Source: Proteles cristata cristata (lineage: Eukaryota > Chordata > Mammalia > Carnivora > Hyaenidae). From it: a stretch of 64,000 bases of DNA. This document shows positions 32,439 through 43,319 of this stretch, one piece after another. Position 1 is the stretch's first letter, and every line of letters starts with the position of its first letter. The DNA lies in assembly GCA_017311185.1 (NCBI GenBank), contig JAESUZ010003106.1:30922-94921 (forward strand), written 5' to 3'. A model generated the notes under the pieces. The model was not told the DNA's origin and searched no databases. It was given only the letters and a program-made list of their open reading frames with translations. Made by a program: the position numbers and the translations under genes.

Positions 32439-32701
32439 AAGGAATGAACTACTGATACATGCAGCAGCATAAAGAACCTCAAAAATCTAATGCTGAGTGA
32501 AAGAAGCCTTACACAAAAGAGTAAATACTATATAATTTAATTTATATGATATTCTGGAATGAACAAAACCAATCTACACTGGAAAAAGTAAGAACAGTGG
32601 TTGACTCTGGCAGATAGGGCTGGGTACTGACAGGGAAAGAATATGAGGAAACTTTCATGCATGATAGAAGTGTTGTATGTCTTTTTCTTTTAACACATTT
32701 A

Positions 32702-32884
32702 AAAAACAATTTTTAAGTTTATTTATTTGTTTTGAGAGAGACAGAGAGCGCACAAACAGGGGAGGGGCAGGGGGCGGGGGGAACAGAAGATCTGAAGCAG
32801 GCTCTGTGCTAACAGCAGAAAGCCTGATGTGGGGCTCGAACTCATGAACCAAGAGATCACGACCTGAGCCACCCAGGCGCCCCT
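32702..32884 (-). mobile_element. SINEC_Fc-type SINE, minus, head shortened
   Basis: 'tttttaagtttatttatttg' start. After 'gatcacgacctgagcc' it jumps to 'acccaggcgcccc', losing part of the tRNA-like head. Confidence 0.9.
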
Positions 32885-32890
32885 TAACAT

Positions 32891-32988
32891 ATTTTTTAAG
32901 TAAGCTTTACACGCAACATGAGGCTCAAAGTTACTACCCTGAGATAAAGAGTTGCATACTCCAGCAATTGAGCCAGCCAGGGGCCCCT
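32891..32988 (-). mobile_element. Short CAN SINE (SINEC_b-like), minus
   Basis: 'caacatgaggctcaaagtta', 'agagttgcatactccagcaa', end 'gagccagccaggggcccc'. Confidence 0.87.
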
Positions 32989-33072
32989 GCATGTGTCGTA
33001 TATATTGATAGGGATTTGGATCACATGTCATTGTCAAAAGTCAGTGAATATACTCTTAAAATTTGTGTCTCT

Positions 33073-33168
33073 AGGTGCCGGGCTGGCGCAGTAGGTGGAG
33101 CATGTGAATCTTGATCCTGAGGTTGTGAGTTCGAGCCCTATGTTGGGTGTAGAGATTACATTAAAAAA
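33073..33168 (+). mobile_element. Short CAN SINE (SINEC_b-like)
   Basis: 'aggtgccgggctggcgcagt', 'gtgaatcttgatcctgaggt', 'tgtagagattacattaaaaa'. Flanks 'tttgtgtct' / 'ttatgtctt'. Confidence 0.87.
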
Positions 33169-33445
33169 ATTATGTCTTTAAGTATAGATAGATTTTATAT
33201 CCAAGGAAACACTGTAAACAAATATTCAATTCTAGTTAATTATTTGCCTGCTGATGTATTTCAGGGGTGTGTACTGATGTCTACAATGTAGTTCAAAGTG
33301 CATTAAAAATTAATGGATGGATAATTAATAATATATAATTAATGGATTTGTGATAAAAACAAGTCTAGTAAAATGTCGATGGTAAAATCTAGGTGGGAGA
33401 TACCACTGCTCACTATCAAATGCAAATTTGCTGTATGTTTGAAAA

Positions 33446-33662
33446 AAATTTTTTTAGTTTATTGTTTATTTTGAGAGAAAGAGAGAGAGCACATGAACAG
33501 AGGAGGGGCAGAGAGAGAGAGAGAGAGAGAGAGAAACCCAAGCAGGCTCCACGCTGGTAGCGCAGAGCCTGATGCAGGGCTCGAACTCAGGAACTTTGAG
33601 ATTTTGACCTGAGCCAAGATCAAGAGTCAGACACTTAACAGACTGAGCCACCCAGGGGCTCC
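33446..33662 (-). mobile_element. SINEC_Fc-type SINE, minus
   Basis: Target duplication 'gtttgaaaa' (33437-33445 and 33663-33671). (GA)n at 33511-33533. Confidence 0.93.
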
Positions 33663-34180
33663 GTTTGAAAATTTTCATAATAAAATGTTGAGACAAATTA
33701 AAAGAACACAGAAAAATATGTAGTAAAAAGTAAACATTCCCCTTTTCCTACCCCAAACTTCGCACCTTTCCAGAAGTAACCACTATTAACAGTTTGGTAG
33801 ATAGCTTTCCAAATCCTTTCCTTTTCTTTAATTGCATATGTATATATTTTGAAATATATAGTTATCTTTTTAAAATATAAAGGGGATTATACAATTAACA
33901 TATTGAGTAATTTGCTTTATTCACTTGATATTTTGTCTTGGAGATCATTCTATGTCAGCACATATACATCAGCTTCTTTCTTTTTAACTGCCACCTACTA
34001 CCCTATAGAACGTGTCATAGTTTATTCATTTCTCAGTAGAAATTTAGATGCTAAACTTTTTTGCTATTAAAAATTACTCTCTAGGGGCACCTGAATGGCT
34101 CAGTCAGTAGAGCATGCAATTCTTCATCTCAGGGTTGTAGATTCGAGCCCCACAATGGGTGTGGATCACTTAAAATAAAT

Positions 34181-34408
34181 GTGGACACCTGGGTGGCTCA
34201 GTCAGTTAAGCGTCTACTCTTGATTTCAGATCAGTCATGATCTCGAGGTTTGTGAGTTCGAGCCTGCGTCAGGCTCCGGACTGACAGCTTGGAGTCTGCT
34301 TAGGAGTCTCTTCCTTTTCTCTCTGCCCCTCCTCTACTCATGTGCCCATGCTCTCTCTCTGTCTCTCTCTTTCTCTCAAAAATAAATAAACATTAAAAAA
34401 TAATATCA
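34181..34408 (+). mobile_element. SINEC_Fc-type SINE in SINE tail
   Basis: 'gtggacacctgggtggctca' head and 'aaaaataaataaacattaaa' tail. Inserted in the A-rich tail of the short SINE. Confidence 0.92.
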
Positions 34409-34640
34409 GGGGCGCCTAGGTGGCTCAGTTGGTTAAACATCCGACTTCAGCTCAGGTCATGATCTCACGGTTCGGGGGTTCAAGCCCCGCGTCTGGCTCT
34501 GTGCTGACGGCTAGCTCAGAGCCTGGAGCCTGCTTTGGATTCTGTATCTCCCTCTCTCTCTGACCCTCCCCTGCTCATGCTCTCTCTCTCTCTCAGAAAT
34601 AAATAAAACATTAAATAATAATAATAATATTTAAAATTTT
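34409..34640 (+). mobile_element. SINEC_Fc-type SINE in SINE tail
   Basis: 'ggggcgcctaggtggctcag' head, 'ctgacggctagctcagagcc' middle, tail running into (AAT)n. Confidence 0.92.
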
Positions 34641-35346
34641 TTTAAAAAAACCTTAAATCTTAAAAAAATATTTTTAAAAAATCTTTAAAAAAAATAAAAT
34701 CTTAAAAAAACATTACTGTCCAAAAAAGCTGGGCCAAATTACCTATAAAAGGCTGTTTTTTTAGTATTCTACATCAATGCTTGTATTGATATATAATATT
34801 ATATATCTTGCCATCATTTCAATTTTGTCTCTCAAAGGCTAAAAAATGTTTTGCATTTTCCTGAGAGTTGGTGAAGTTGCAAGTCTCTTAATATTTCGTT
34901 GGTCATGTATGGTTTTCCTTTCGTGAATTGTTTTTCTTATTCTCTGCCCTCTTTTCTATTGGATTTGACTTTTTCTAATCCATTCTTTGTGTATTTTGGA
35001 TACAATTCTCTGTCAGCTATCGTGTTGAAAATATAAAAATATTGCCTCCTAGTTTGTGGCTTATGGTTTCACTTTTTCGTGTATGTCTTTTGATTACTAT
35101 TAAGTTTTAGTTTAAGTGTGTTCAGATGTATAAGCCTTTCTTTCTGGATTGTACTTTTTATGTCTTATTTAAGAAATTTTCCACTATCACAAGATCATAA
35201 AGATAATTAATACTCCTATATTACCTCTTGAAAAGTTTCCCAGATGTTGCTTTCCTCTGCAGATATATAATTTGTGTAATTAGAAAACAGGACAACATCA
35301 CGCATAGTGCTTTATAACTTGTTTGGTCATTTAGCAATATATTTTC

Positions 35347-35426
35347 TTCTTTTTTTTTTAAGTTTATTTTGAGAGAGAAACAGAGAGGAAACTTGAGCAG
35401 TGGAGGGGGAGAGAGAGAGAGAGGGA

Positions 35427-35464
<38 letters not shown>

Positions 35465-35573
35465 CCACACGGAGCCTGCCGGACTCAGGGCTCGAACTCA
35501 CCCACCATGAGATCATGACCTGAGCTGAAAGCAAGAGTCAGACTCTTGTCCCGCTGAGCCACCCAGGTGCCCG
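35347..35573 (-). mobile_element. SINEC_Fc-type SINE, minus, long (GA)n
   Basis: Perfect 13-bp target duplication 'gcaatatattttc' (35334-35346 and 35574-35586). Confidence 0.95.
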
Positions 35574-35618
35574 GCAATATATTTTCAACATATTTTCATG
35601 TGAAAAACGTATCAGTAG

Positions 35619-36420
35619 TGTTGTGGGTGGGGTTTCCCAGGAAACAGACTCAGATAGAGATTTGAGTACAGGAAGTTTATTTGGTAAGGCTTTCAGGATC
35701 AACATGTATGGGGGAAAGGAATGAAGTAGGATTAGAGAGAACAGCAAGCTACGCCACGGTGCAGCTGCAACAAGGGCCTCCAAGTTCATAGTTGAGAGGG
35801 CCTTGTAAGTCCTAAATTGAAGAGCCTTGGCCTTTTTACTCCTGTGTCATTAGGTGTGGCTGCCTCCAGAGAAGCGGGTATGACACTGAGGAAGGCAGCT
35901 GACTTCAACAGGAACACAATTCCTGGAGATAGTTGGCAGATGAAGGCTGTCAGCCTGTAATACTCCCAATAGCTGGCAGTCCTGAAGGGGTATCTGAGCA
36001 GCACATCACAGAATCCACCATAGTTAGGGACAGTTTTGACTCTGAATGGCAGAAAACCAGGCCATTCGGCTTAATAAATAGGAGTCTGTCTCCCTTAACA
36101 GAAGGTCTGCAGTAGATAATTGCGGGCATCAACAGTATCTGTCCTTTTTATCTGGAAAGCAAAGCAAAACAAAACAAAACAAAACAAAAATGTTCTCAGA
36201 AGTCCCCAGAAGACTTTCCCTTAAAATTAATTGGCTAGAACTGGATTACAAGTGCATCCCTAGGCACAGGGGAAGCTGGGAAACTGGGAACAGTACTGTC
36301 AAATGATTTTGTGCCTGGAGCAAGCAGTTAACAGTGCCGCCCTTAACAATCCCTGGGTCCCCTTAGCATAGAGGGAAAAGGGAAAGCATATTAGGCATGC
36401 ACGTAACAAAGCCTGCCACA
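35619..36420. mobile_element. LTR-like element, probable solo LTR (ERVL group?)
   Basis: 802 bp beginning TG and ending CA, flanked by near-identical 5-bp repeats 'agtag' (35614-35618) and 'aatag' (36421-36425), and interrupting reversed L1 3' UTR text that resumes at 36426. The 5-bp size fits class III (ERVL) integration. AATAAA at 36074-36079 is the best polyadenylation-signal candidate on the plus strand. An (AAAAC)n run sits at 36163-36188. Frames of 60-83 codons inside are not recognised. The family is not named and the orientation is unsettled. Confidence 0.55.
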
Positions 36421-36910
36421 AATAGATCTCTACAAAGTTATTTTGAATAACTGCATATAGATATAGCTTACTTAAACAGTATCCATATTGCTAGACATTT
36501 GGTTGTTTCCAGCTTTTTGCTGTTATTCACTGTGCTGCGATAAACATCCTTGTAATTTTTCTCTGCCCGCATCCTCAGTTATCTCTTCAGAATGAAATGC
36601 TACATATGTAATTGCTAGGAGGAGGGAATGTGCCTTTTAAGGAATCTTGATGCAGATCACCAAGGTGTACCCTTGAAAGGCCTGTAAGCCCTTCAAAAGG
36701 CCTTTTGTACCTTTACAAATTTATGTCTTCCCTGAGCAGTGAATGAAGAGGCCTATCCTTACTGAACACCGGATAGTCACATTCTCATTAATTTTCACCA
36801 GTCTTATATTTTTTAAAAGTACGTAGTTGTAGTTTGCATTTTCCGTTGATTTTTATTGTCCATATTTACTTGTTTCTGCATTGTGATTTTTTGGAAAGTA
36901 TTGAGATGTA

Positions 36911-37999
36911 ATCAGTGTTTCGCTCTTGTGCTGCGGGGGTTAATTCCAGCAGGCCTGAGCTGTTTTGCCGGTCAAGGCTTGAACCGTACTGATTAACAAT
37001 GTTTCCATTTAACCGCTGCCCAAAAGAATTTCAGCACATTTCAACCCAGTTTGTTAGACTTGTTTATTGATATCAATGAGAGTGATAATTTGCAGGTGGT
37101 CTTGGCATTAGCGACTCCCACCCCCACCCCAACCCCTGGAGGGCTCTGCTGCGGAGTCTGGTTATATTTCAGGAAAATGGCTACGTGTTAGGAATACCTA
37201 AATATATATTCATAATTAGTATTCACAGCAGCAGCAGAACTACGCAAGAATACTTTGCAACATGAATATTTTTATGACCTATAAATTGTACTCTATATAA
37301 ATGCCAAAATTATTTTAAAAACATCATTCAGAAAGGTAAAAGGAGAAAAAAAATCATTTTGCTAATTAATCCAATGAAGAATGATGACATGAATTTAGAA
37401 ACATATGCCATCGGTATCTTAATGAGAAACATGGCAGTGCTGTTTTAAAAACATTTACTGAAATGTGGTTAATGAATAATAGATCTCTTATTCCAGTAGA
37501 TATTTTCTTACTGAAAAAGGGTTAACATCTATGTTTATAGCAAAAATAAAACCATAGTGCTACAAATCCAGCAAAATGTCTTGAATATTTTACAATCTTT
37601 AAATATATGAAAGTATTCTACTAAAAATTGCTGGAATAGTTTTTATTGCATTTTATATGACTTGTGTAATCATTACTGCCCTTTATAATTTTTGCACACA
37701 TTTATAGGCTTGCATATAAGTACTAAATATTTACTAGCTCAGAAAAATATCCTATCAGTCCACATGCACTTCAGGTTACAGATATAGAAAATAGTAAAAA
37801 ATGATATTTGGTATACTATAGTTTCTAAATTAGTAGGCATTATCTTTGAAATACAGAGTAATAAACTAGCTTAGTACTAAAGCATCACGTGAAAATACAT
37901 GGTCACTACACTCAGAAAGAATATACTTAAGTATATCTGTCAAATTAGGAAAGATTAAAAAGAATTAGACTTCGCAAATCAGATAATAAATACAGAGAA
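36911..37999. other. AT-rich sequence without recognised repeats
   Basis: About 1.1 kb free of SINEs and L1 phrases, with a C-rich patch at 37118-37139. Together with 1-968 and 6141-7390 it is the best candidate in the window for single-copy sequence. Confidence 0.45.
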
Positions 38000-38799
38000 A
38001 ATGAATACACTATATACACTGTAGGTAGAAATATAATGCAGTATAGCTCTTTTGTGAAACAATTTTGCAGTACATAAACAGAGCATAAAAATTATTCATA
38101 CCTTTGACTTAATAAATATGTCCAAGACTAGTAGTCTAAGGTAATAATCCTACATGCAGAGAAACCTATATACAAACAAAGATATTTGTTGCATCATAGT
38201 TTATAATGATGAAAATATAAGCAACTTACACATCCAAAATTTGGAGAGGAATTAATAAACAATGGAGCGATTAAAATGTTATTTAAACTATAGTATATCT
38301 ATATGAAGTTTAATGAAGCTGTAAAATGGAGTGAGGAAGATCTCTGTGTGTTGCTTTAAGGTGATCTTTAGAATATGGTGTTAACTGAAAAAAGCCAGGT
38401 GTAGGAAAGTTGTGCAGAATATGTTTTGGGACTATAAATACAGGTATGTATTTTCTGATTTTCCCTTTTTAAAAAATACTTGTTTTTGAGAGACAGAGCA
38501 TAAGAAAGGGAGGGGCAGAGAGAGGAAGACAGAGAAACGAAGCAGGCTCCAGGCTCCACGCTTTCAACTCCAAGCCACACACAAGGCTTGAACTCATAAA
38601 CCACAAGATCATGACCTGAGCTGAATGAAGTGAGACGCCCAACCGACTGAGTCACCCAGGCACCCCTTTTCTGATATTTTTCAATAGAAAACAACAGAAA
38701 GATAAAGCAAAGAATAATAAAGGTGGTTCCCTAAAGAGGAAGTCAGGGAATGCGGAAAGCACAAAGATGGAAGCTAGACCTCTCAGAATATATCTTGTT
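38000..38799 (+). mobile_element. Old L1 3' UTR-like fragment
   Basis: 'aaaattattcatacctttga', 'gatatttgttgcatcatagt', 'aatggagcgattaaaatgtt' follow the pattern of old L1 3' UTRs. Interrupted by a SINE at 38465. Confidence 0.6.
38465..38666 (-). mobile_element. SINEC_Fc-type SINE, minus
   Basis: Target 'ttttctgatttt' / 'ttttctgatatttt'. End 'gagtcacccaggcacccc'. Confidence 0.92.
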
Positions 38800-39290
38800 T
38801 TATATTTTTGTTGTGAGTAAAAAATGGCCCCCAAGGATTCCCGCCTCCTGATATTTACATCCTTGTGAAGTTCCCTTGACATTGTAGCAGTGCTGTTCTG
38901 TGTAACCAGTAGAATTTGGCAGAAGTGATAGTATGTAACTTCCAAGATTAAACTCTAAAAGACAATACCGCCTCTGTTTTATTCTTTCCCTCTCTTGGAT
39001 CACTTGTTCTGGGGGAAGCCAGTTGCCCTGTTGAGCAGTCCCACATGGTGAGGATCTGAGGTCTGCCAACAGTCACGTGGGTGAACCATTTTGGAAGCAG
39101 ATGTCCAGTTAAACCTTGAGCTGACTGCGGCCTTAAACTGACATCTTGACTGTGTTTCATGAGAGACCCTGAACTAGAACCGCCCCGCTAAGCCATTCCA
39201 GATTTCTGACCCTCAGAAACTATGAGATAATAAATCTGTGTTATTTTAAGTTAGGTTTAATTTGTTATGGGGCCATAGATCACTAGTACA
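38800..39290 (+). mobile_element. MLT1-like MaLR LTR
   Basis: 'atgagagaccctgaactaga', 'tgaccctcagaaactatgag', 'ataataaatctgtgttattt' and 'taatttgttatggggccata' are MLT1 3' hallmarks. The upstream part has 'gagcagtcccacatggtgag'. Diverged and non-coding. Confidence 0.8.
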
Positions 39291-39612
39291 GATTGGAACC
39301 ATAAAATTATTTAAAATAATTTAAAACCTGAATATAATCTTTAAAAATTGCAGTCAAACTGAAGCAAATGAACCTAAGTATATATCAAGTTGGTGGCAAA
39401 ACTACATGGACAATGATTATCTTGAGTGACTTGCAAACACAGTATTTTTACAGTATATCCCTAGTGAGCTAGATCTGAAGGACAGTAAGAACTGCAAATA
39501 AATCTTAAACGGCATTTTGTGGTCTGTCGGCAATAACATTGGCAGTGTTACCTTGACTTTACTATATCTATATAGTAGAGTCAAGCCAATATGTCATTAT
39601 GTTAATATCATT
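39291..39612. other. Unassigned sequence with imperfect hairpin
   Basis: Nothing recognised except a short inverted repeat: 39553-39566 pairs with 39571-39584 (13 of 14) around a 4-nt loop. Confidence 0.5.
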
Positions 39613-39627
39613 AAGAACCAAGATTAA

Positions 39628-39846
39628 GGGGCACCTGGGTGGCTTAGTCGATTAAGCGTCCGACTTTCGCTTAGGTCATGATCTTGTGGTTCTTGGGTTC
39701 GAGCCCCGCGTCGGGTTCTGTGCTGACTGCCAGCTCAGAGCCTGGAGCCTGTTTCAGTCTGTGACTCCCTCTCTCTCTGACCCTCCCCTGCTCACGCTGT
39801 CTCTCTCTCTCTCTCCTAGAAATAAATAAAACATTTTAAAAAAAAA
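39628..39846 (+). mobile_element. SINEC_Fc-type SINE
   Basis: Target duplication 'aagaaccaagatta' (39613-39626 and 39847-39860). Confidence 0.95.
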
Positions 39847-39867
39847 AAGAACCAAGATTAAAAAAAT

Positions 39868-40083
39868 TTTTTTTCATGTTTTTTAAAATTTATCTTTAAT
39901 AGAAAGAGAGACAGAGTGTGAGCAGGGGAGGGGCAGAGAGAGACAGAAACACAGAATCTGAAGCAGGCTTCAGGCTCTGAGCTGTCAGTGGGCCTGACGT
40001 GGGGCTCGAATTCACGAACCGCAAGATCATGACCTGAGCTGAAGTCAGCTGCTTAACTTAAGACTGAGCCACCCAGGCGCCCC
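39868..40083 (-). mobile_element. SINEC_Fc-type SINE, minus, same target
   Basis: Its right flank is a third copy of the target (40084-40097). It inserted in opposite orientation at the duplicated site of the previous SINE. Confidence 0.94.
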
Positions 40084-40097
40084 AAGAACCAAGATTT

Positions 40098-40934
40098 TAT
40101 ATGTGAGAGAAAAGAATTACAAACGCAGAATCAAAGAAATTACATAAAAATCCTTTCATCTTTAATTTGGATTGGAAATGGCAGTATGAATTCATCGTTT
40201 ATTTTTCTTTTACTAAAAAATAGGTCTTCCTATCTCTGTGCACTGAAAAGAGCTAAAGGAAATGACAACATAATAGCAATAAATGCCCAGCATCCAGATT
40301 ATGGTGTCTAAATATAATTTAAAACAAACATGCAGAGCTCCTTAGGGAAATAGCTAATTTCAATTCTGAGACTGATAATGTAAAAGATGAACCTGGAATA
40401 TTGTGTCTTGCTAGAAATTAAGGACTATAAGGACTAGGGAACTGACTTTCTTAGGGGTTCTCCCTGGCCCAAGATAGAACACTTTGAGCATTAAAAAGCA
40501 TAATATGAGTGCAATGTAGTATATATATTTATGTATCAAATATTCTAGAACTCCATGAGTTCACAGTGATACTAAAAAATACAACTTCACTGGTCACTTT
40601 TCAGAGGCTGCTAGGACACCAAGTTTGTCATAGAATTGACAAAGGAAAAAAATTAAACATCCTGCCAGACTGTATTTCGGAGCATTCAGAATTGATGAGA
40701 AAGTTCTTCATTAAAAAGAATTCAAGCACTGAAAGGATAACAGAATTGGAAAATCACCATTTGTGACATAATGGGCTGGGTTATGGAAATGCTTAGAATA
40801 TCTGGATCTGAATCATGGTTACATGGATGCATAATATGTAAATATTCCTCCAGCTGTTTACTTAGTTTTTGTGCATTTTATTGTAGATACAGTGTACCTC
40901 AATTTAACATTTTTCCTCAATTTTATTTCCTTAA
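40098..40934 (+). mobile_element. Old repeat-like sequence, probable L1 3' end at right
   Basis: 40780-40920 ('catggttacatggatgcata', 'tttgtgcattttattgtaga', 'acagtgtacctcaatttaac') matches the usual end of old L1 3' UTRs. The upstream part, including an 85-codon plus frame at 40509-40766, is not recognised as a protein family. The text looks like dispersed repeat rather than gene. Confidence 0.5.
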
Positions 40935-41138
40935 ATTTTTTAAACATTTATTTATTTGAGAGAGAGAGAGAATCTGAGCAAGCAGAGGAGGGGCAGAGAG
41001 AGAGAGGGAGAGAGAGAATCTGACGCAGGCTCCCCACTGTCAGTGCAAAGCCTGATGTGGGGCTCAAACCCATGAACCGTGGGATCAGGACCTGAGCAGA
41101 AGTTGAATGCTCAACAGACTGAACCACCCAGGCGCCCC
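40935..41138 (-). mobile_element. SINEC_Fc-type SINE, minus
   Basis: 'ttttttaaacatttatttat' start, GA tract, 'aaccacccaggcgcccc' end. Confidence 0.93.
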
Positions 41139-41175
41139 TATACCTCACTTAAAAAAAAAAAGAGAGACCATAGTT

Positions 41176-41366
41176 GGGGCGCCTGGGTGACTCAGTGGGT
41201 TACGTGTCTGACTCTTGATTTTGGCTCAGGTCATGATCTCATGTTCAGGAGTTGACAACAAGGAGCCTGCTTGTGATTCTCTCTTTCCTCTCTCTCTGCC
41301 CCTCTTCTTGTTCATGCTCTTTCCCTCTCTCTCAGAATAAATAAATAAACTTCACACACAAAAAAT
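41176..41366 (+). mobile_element. SINE with shortened middle
   Basis: 'ggggcgcctgggtgactcag' head. After 'catgatctcatgttcaggag' it skips to 'acaaggagcctgcttgtgat'. Confidence 0.88.
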
Positions 41367-42065
41367 AATCATAGTGCCTTCCAATGAGGAATAATAGGAA
41401 GTACACAGTAAGCTATGAAATATCCTTGCCAAAAAATTCAACTTGAATCTAACCAGGTCTCTAACTAGAAGCTTACAGAAAATAAAGGGGACAGAGGAAC
41501 ATGTTAAATAATACCAACAGGATTCGTGGGATTCGACCAGACAAATTTAGAGTTATGAGATGTTCTACAGGACAAATGACATGAATTAAAATGATATACG
41601 GGAAACAGGGAAGGGGGAAGAAAGGATTATAGATTAAGAGAGACCTAAGAGATATATTAACAAAAGTGATACCTGGATATTGTTTGCTTCTTGACTCAAA
41701 CAAACCAATTGTAAAAAGGCATTTTTTAAAGTTTGTTTGTTTATTTATTTAGAGAACCAGCAGGGAAGAGAGAGAGGGAGACAGAGGACCAGAAGCGGGC
41801 TCGAACTCACAAACTGTGAGATCATCACCTGAGCTGAAGTCAGATGCTTAACCGTCTGAGCCACCGAGGCACCCCAAGTAAAAAGCCATTTTTGAGACAA
41901 TCAGGAAATCTTGAATACAGACAGGATATTTGATTATATTAAGGAATTAGTGTTAATTTTATTAGGTACGATAATGGTATTGTATTCCTAAAGTCTGTAT
42001 CCTATTAGCCACTGAAGTATTTATGGGTGAAGTTATGTCATTTGCTCTATAATTCTCCAGGGGAA
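41367..42065 (+). mobile_element. Ancient L1-like 3' UTR
   Basis: 'gatgttctacaggacaaatg', 'gacacctggatattg'-like 'tgatacctggatattgtttg', and after the SINE 'tttttgagacaatcaggaaa' and 'ggtacgataatggtattgta' match a familiar dispersed mammalian repeat that I believe is an L1ME-type 3' UTR. Confidence 0.5.
41728..41875 (-). mobile_element. SINE with internal deletion, minus
   Basis: Target 'gtaaaaaggcattttt' / 'gtaaaaagccattttt' (left 41711, right 41878). About 150 bp, lacking the 'gagcctggagcc' middle. Confidence 0.9.
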
Positions 42066-42810
42066 AACTATGGAGGGAAACAAAGGAAGCAAGAAAGCCA
42101 AAGTAGTAATAACTCTCGAGGCCGAGTGATAGATGAACTGGGGCTCAGTCAACTATTCTCTACTTTTGTGTATGTCATTAAGTTACAAAGCTTCAAATGC
42201 CCCCTCCTCTACCCTGCCTTTTGATTCTGGGGATGGGATCCTACCCTCCACATTTCTGCTTTGCAGCGGCTTCCTGCTCTACTCCGCCTATAGCGGGCGG
42301 TAGAGGCGGACTGCAAGGCTGGAGGGGTCAAAGCCAATTAAACTGCGTCCTGTTCTTCCGTGTTCCCTCCTGTTAGTTTTCTGTTTCTGTCAGAATGCCC
42401 CACCCAAGAACATTTCTTCCTCTCCCCTACCCTCCCAACCTGCAGCGCCTTCCCATGTCTACAGCTGAATCCAATTTGCAGTTTTCTAGTGGTCCCAGGA
42501 CCCTCCCGGTCAGAAACTCCAGCCTCAGGTGAGCAGCACCCCCTCCTCAGAAGGGAGCCCTTCCTCCAAGCTTCTGAGTTGTAATTATTCCGTTCTCTCT
42601 CCTTTGTACCCCATCGCTCAGCGTGGGGGTGAGGTAGCAACTTCTTGCTATTACTTTTTTTTTTTTTACCCCTTGAGGTACCTACTTAACAACTTTGTGC
42701 CTAGTTAACGGTTTTTTGTTTTTTGTTTGTTTGATTGGTTTTTAATAGCACATCTTGTCTGTCCAAATAATTAATGTGGTTTCTGCCTCCTGACTGGTCC
42801 CTAATGAAAG
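42066..42810. other. Unassigned, locally GC-rich sequence
   Basis: Around 42230-42600 base composition is unlike the AT-rich flanks, with a small hairpin-like 'ccgcctatagcgggcggtag'. Frames of 74 and 100 codons overlap on opposite strands without recognised domains. 'ctcaggtgagcagc' at 42524 looks like a splice donor, but no exon evidence supports it. Confidence 0.35.
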
Positions 42811-42820
42811 GTGCAGACAG

Positions 42821-43042
42821 GGGCGCCTGGGTGGCTTAGTCGGTTGAGCTTCCGACTTTCGCTTAGGTCATGATCTCGCGGTTGTGGGTTCCAGCCCCGC
42901 GTCGGGCTCTGTGCTGACTGCCTGCTCAGAGCCTGGAGCCTCTTTCGGTCTGTGTCTCCCTCTCTCTCTGACCCTCCCCTGCTCACGCTGTCTCTCTCTC
43001 TCTCCAAGAAATAAATAAAAATATTTTAAAAAAAAAAAAAAA
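42821..43042 (+). mobile_element. SINEC_Fc-type SINE
   Basis: Perfect 15-bp target duplication 'gaaaggtgcagacag' (42806-42820 and 43043-43057). Confidence 0.96.
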
Positions 43043-43319
43043 GAAAGGTGCAGACAGCAACTCCCAAGAGTCATTGGTTGAGGGCCGTTTTCAGGGAGCT
43101 TCTTCCCCAGCATTTCCGGTGGGCCGCAGGGGTAGCAAAGCCACCCCCAAATCCTGAGCAGGGCAAGAGGGAGCCCTTAGGCAAAGTAATGCAGGCGCTA
43201 CCAATTGGAAGTTGGGCCAGTGTGCAATGAAGTGATAAACCAGAATGGGGGGGGGGGGCACAGACAGTTTTGCCACGCAGTCAAATGCCCTTTATAAAAC
43301 ATTCATTTCTAATTACAGA

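Larger units (their letters stand above)
28860..33695 (+). mobile_element. L1 from reverse transcriptase to 3' end, plus
   Basis: Starts within ORF2 RT (catalytic motif at 29074-29085), continues through the ORF2 C-terminal region (29930-31117, 31518-31552), the 3' UTR (31736-32110, 32439-32700) and ends near 33695 with 'aaaattttcataataaaatg'. Broken by about ten SINEs, a solo LTR at 31118 and an L1 tail at 31651. Confidence 0.75.
34084..34707 (+). mobile_element. Short CAN SINE split by two SINEs (nest)
   Basis: Head 'ggggcacctgaatggctcag' to 'ggtgtggatcacttaaaata' at 34084-34179. Its tail 'aaaataaaatcttaaaaaa' reappears at 34690-34707, and the target duplication 'aaaattactctct' / 'aaacattactgtcc' encloses all three elements. 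Confidence 0.75.
33696..36910 (-). mobile_element. L1 3' UTR and ORF2 end, minus, interrupted
   Basis: 33696-34083, 34708-35346, 35574-35618 and 36421-36910 carry reversed L1 3' UTR and ORF2-end phrases ('ctttattcacttgatatttt', 'gtttgtggcttatggtttca', 'ttggttgtttccagcttttt'). At least two L1 3' ends may be present because 3' UTR-type text occurs both at 33696 and at 35240-36910. Interrupted by SINEs and an LTR-like element. Confidence 0.65.

Noticed and set aside
42360..42640. Possible exon with 'caggtgag' donor-like site
   Set aside because: One donor-like motif without an acceptor, conserved frame or neighbouring exons is not evidence of a gene.
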